A stretch of DNA of 64,000 nt, taken from Mesorhizobium sp. B2-1-1. Its GTDB lineage: Bacteria > Pseudomonadota > Alphaproteobacteria > Rhizobiales > Rhizobiaceae. Location: positions 1,302,001 through 1,366,000 of the forward strand of contig NZ_CP083954.1 of the NCBI RefSeq assembly GCF_006442975.2, written 5' to 3'. The position numbers were made by a program, and so were the translations under genes. This document shows, one piece after another, positions 62,443 through 64,000 of the stretch. The notes below the pieces were generated by a model. That model saw only the letters and a program-made list of their open reading frames with translations. It ran no database searches and was not told where the DNA came from. Every line of letters begins with the position of its first letter. Within the stretch, counting starts at the first letter, position 1.

Positions 62443-63144
62443 ATGGCTGCACGCGCCGTTATCGGGCTTATCTGCGTCGCCGACGTGGTGGCGACCGAAC
62501 TCGCCGATCACCTTGAGCGGCGAGGCCACGACGTGCGTCAGGCGCGCCAGCCCTGGGAAGCGGAATCTATGCTGGCGGGAAAGGGCGTCGACGTCGTCGT
62601 CGTCGGTGACAGCCTCAGCCAGGCGGAGGGACGTGATCTGCTCAGGCGTTATGGCAGCCAAGGCGGGGGCGGTGAAGGCGGACCGGATTTCATCCTGATC
62701 TGCCGGCCGTGCGACCTCGTCGACAAGGTGCTGGCGCTCGAGCTCGGTGCGGCCGACGTCATCGAAAGTCCGCTCAATGTCAGGGAACTCGCCGCCCGTG
62801 TCGGCGGCCTGCTGACGCGGCGGGGCAGGGCCGCCCAGGAACTGATCGTGTTGGAGAACGCGACCGTCGATTTGAGGTCGGCCATCGTCATGCACCGCTC
62901 GGGCACGGAGGAGCAGCTTTCGCCCGGCCAGGTGGCGCTGCTTCGGCTGTTCCTGGCCAGTCCCCGCAAGGTGCTGACGCGCGACGACATAATCGCGGCG
63001 GCGCCGGCCGAGAATGTCGACGCTTTCGACCGCTCGATCGATTCGCGCATCGTGCGGCTGCGCCGCAAGCTCGATACGGAAGCTATCATCACCATACGCG
63101 GCGCCGGCTACCGTTTCGATCCGCCGGCGCAATTCGCCGATTGA
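62443..63144 (+). CDS. Response-regulator-like winged-helix protein with degenerate receiver
   Basis: 233 residues. The C-terminal OmpR-type winged helix is intact (LSPGQVALLRLFLASPRKVL, FDRSIDSRIVRLRRKLDTEA, IRGAGYRFDPP). The N-terminal receiver fold is present but unusual: the acidic pair is reduced to Asp14 (LICVADVVA), the phosphoacceptor position is Asp56 in VVVVGDSLSQAEG, and the conserved Lys is lost (VIESPLNVREL). Phosphorylation-independent control is likely. Start: ATG 62443 or TTG 62434. Divergent from the intact regulator. Confidence 0.82.
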   Translation: MAARAVIGLICVADVVATELADHLERRGHDVRQARQPWEAESMLAGKGVDVVVVGDSLSQAEGRDLLRRYGSQGGGGEGGPDFILICRPCDLVDKVLALELGAADVIESPLNVRELAARVGGLLTRRGRAAQELIVLENATVDLRSAIVMHRSGTEEQLSPGQVALLRLFLASPRKVLTRDDIIAAAPAENVDAFDRSIDSRIVRLRRKLDTEAIITIRGAGYRFDPPAQFAD

Positions 63145-63225
63145 CGGCTGGGCGCTCACGCAATTCCTCTGGTTGAGCATCGGATTTCCAAACCGGTTTT
63201 CACCTCGGGCCCGATTGCCCTGCGC

Positions 63226-63393
63226 TCAGCGCACCACCAGTAGCGATGGCCCCGGCGGCATGTCGCTGCCTGCCACGAACTCGCCTGCATGCGCGCGCTC
63301 TTTCAAGAGCACGGTGGCGAGCCCGGCAAAGCCGAGCAGGCCCTGTGCGTAGAGCAGTGCCGAAAGCACCGAAGCTGCAAGTTTCGTTTTCAT
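63226..63393 (-). CDS. Hypothetical small membrane protein
   Basis: 55 residues from ATG 63393, which has GGGGATTGACGCA upstream. One hydrophobic segment (LAASVLSALLYAQGLLGFAG LATVLL region) and a short polar tail (EFVAGSDMPPGPSLLVVR). The open frame continues to 63480, but the part before ATG 63393 lacks coding character. Function unknown. Confidence 0.5.
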   Translation of the reverse strand: MKTKLAASVLSALLYAQGLLGFAGLATVLLKERAHAGEFVAGSDMPPGPSLLVVR

Positions 63394-64000
63394 TGCGTCA
63401 ATCCCCAGTAAATCATGTTGCGGCAGCTTGTTTTCCGAAGACCAACGCCCGTCTTGGGTGGGCGCGTGACGCCTCGGCATACTTCAGGAACTCCCGAAGT
63501 GCCCGCGCCGTCTACGGAGCCCCCCGTCACGGCGCGGGCCTTCGGTCCTCTCAGCAGCAAGTTGCCGGAGGGGCCGCGCAATGCCAGCAGCTGAAGGCCA
63601 ACCCGCCAGTGGGCCTTGAGCCGGACGATGCGCAGGCTGGAACAATCCAGACCGTGGCACAAAACAGAACGGTATGCAGGGTTGAGATCTCACTCGAACT
63701 CATCGCCGCGAGGCAGGCCATGGAACCGTCGGCAACCGTGCCGGCGCCGCTAGTGGCTGCTGCTGCGATGCTGATCCCGAGAAACCAGGACCGCATGTTC
63801 GTTTTCGTTCCCGTGGTCGTTGCCGTCTGCTTTCGTTACGTCAACTCTGCCGGCGGCCTGTATCCGCTTCATGCCGCCGAAAATGCGCTTTGTTGCAGAT
63901 TCTGTTTCGAAATAGGGCTCCAACCTTTCAAGTTTGGCCAATCCGAACTTTCGTTTCGGGCTGGATACCTATGTGCCTACTCCTGTCCAGGGTGACAGCG
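63394..64000. other. Terminal 600 bases, no confident gene
   Basis: Open frames exist on both strands (for example 63551-63796 on the minus strand, with a plausible hydrophobic start and several cysteines) but none has a good ribosome site or a recognisable family. Nothing is called here. Confidence 0.4.

Noticed and set aside
63246..63995. Open frame of 249 codons on the plus strand near the window end
   Set aside because: Low-complexity basic composition, no ribosome site, and overlaps the better supported small gene at 63226-63393.

Overview
The window reads as chromosomal DNA of a GC-rich alphaproteobacterium of the order Rhizobiales, most probably Mesorhizobium or a close relative. Supporting signs are the tkt / DUF4164 / zapA order, a pst operon ending in phoU-phoB, a PhyR-NepR-EcfG general stress response locus, several HWE-family histidine kinases, and many intergenic palindromes of the rhizobial kind. 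No rRNA operon, insertion sequence, prophage or CRISPR array was seen. One tRNA gene (Glu, anticodon CTC) lies at 6982-7056.

Layout. 0-7 kb is housekeeping: transketolase (partial), zapA, a 1-Cys peroxiredoxin, a persulfide-dioxygenase-like metallo-hydrolase, rpoH and an rluD-type pseudouridine synthase. 7-10 kb holds small secreted or lipoprotein genes of unknown role. 10-14.2 kb is one very large six-PAS hybrid histidine kinase. 14.6-19.9 kb is the phosphate locus pstSCAB-phoU-phoB behind a three-unit Pho box; phoR is not beside it. 19.9-24.8 kb is a ROK repressor divergent from xylFHG, with two candidate operators between them.

24.9-37.6 kb is a general stress response island. It has three HWE kinases, phyR, nepR, ecfG, a single-domain response regulator of FAT GUY type, a Crp/Fnr regulator and a set of envelope genes. 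I find eight matches to the EcfG promoter (GGAAC, 16 or 17 bases, CGTT), each correctly oriented 27-90 bases ahead of a start codon. They precede phyR, nepR-ecfG, one HWE kinase, a DUF1328 gene, a DUF883-holin pair, an unlisted 57-residue membrane protein, a YegS-type lipid kinase and a triple PRC-barrel protein. Regulator and likely regulon therefore sit together.

37.6-42.5 kb holds a sulfatase/phosphonate-monoester-hydrolase-type enzyme, a ring-cleaving dioxygenase / esterase / acetyltransferase operon, and an M19 dipeptidase.

42.5-58.4 kb is a catabolic cluster: a GcvT-like aminomethyltransferase, two tandem CrtI/PYROXD2-like FAD enzymes, a methyltransferase, a BetI-like TetR repressor, two tandem PotD-like binding proteins, an FAD amine oxidase, a PotABC-type importer, a class III aminotransferase and a Rieske oxygenase. 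Three 18-bp inverted repeats (ATTGAAY-N4-RTTCAAY) lie in three promoter regions of this cluster and suggest a single regulon. The substrate is not identifiable from sequence; an N-methylated amine or polyamine-like compound is the best inference. 58.8-64 kb ends with a small secreted or membrane protein, a hybrid kinase, a PhoB-type regulator and a divergent regulator whose receiver domain is degenerate.
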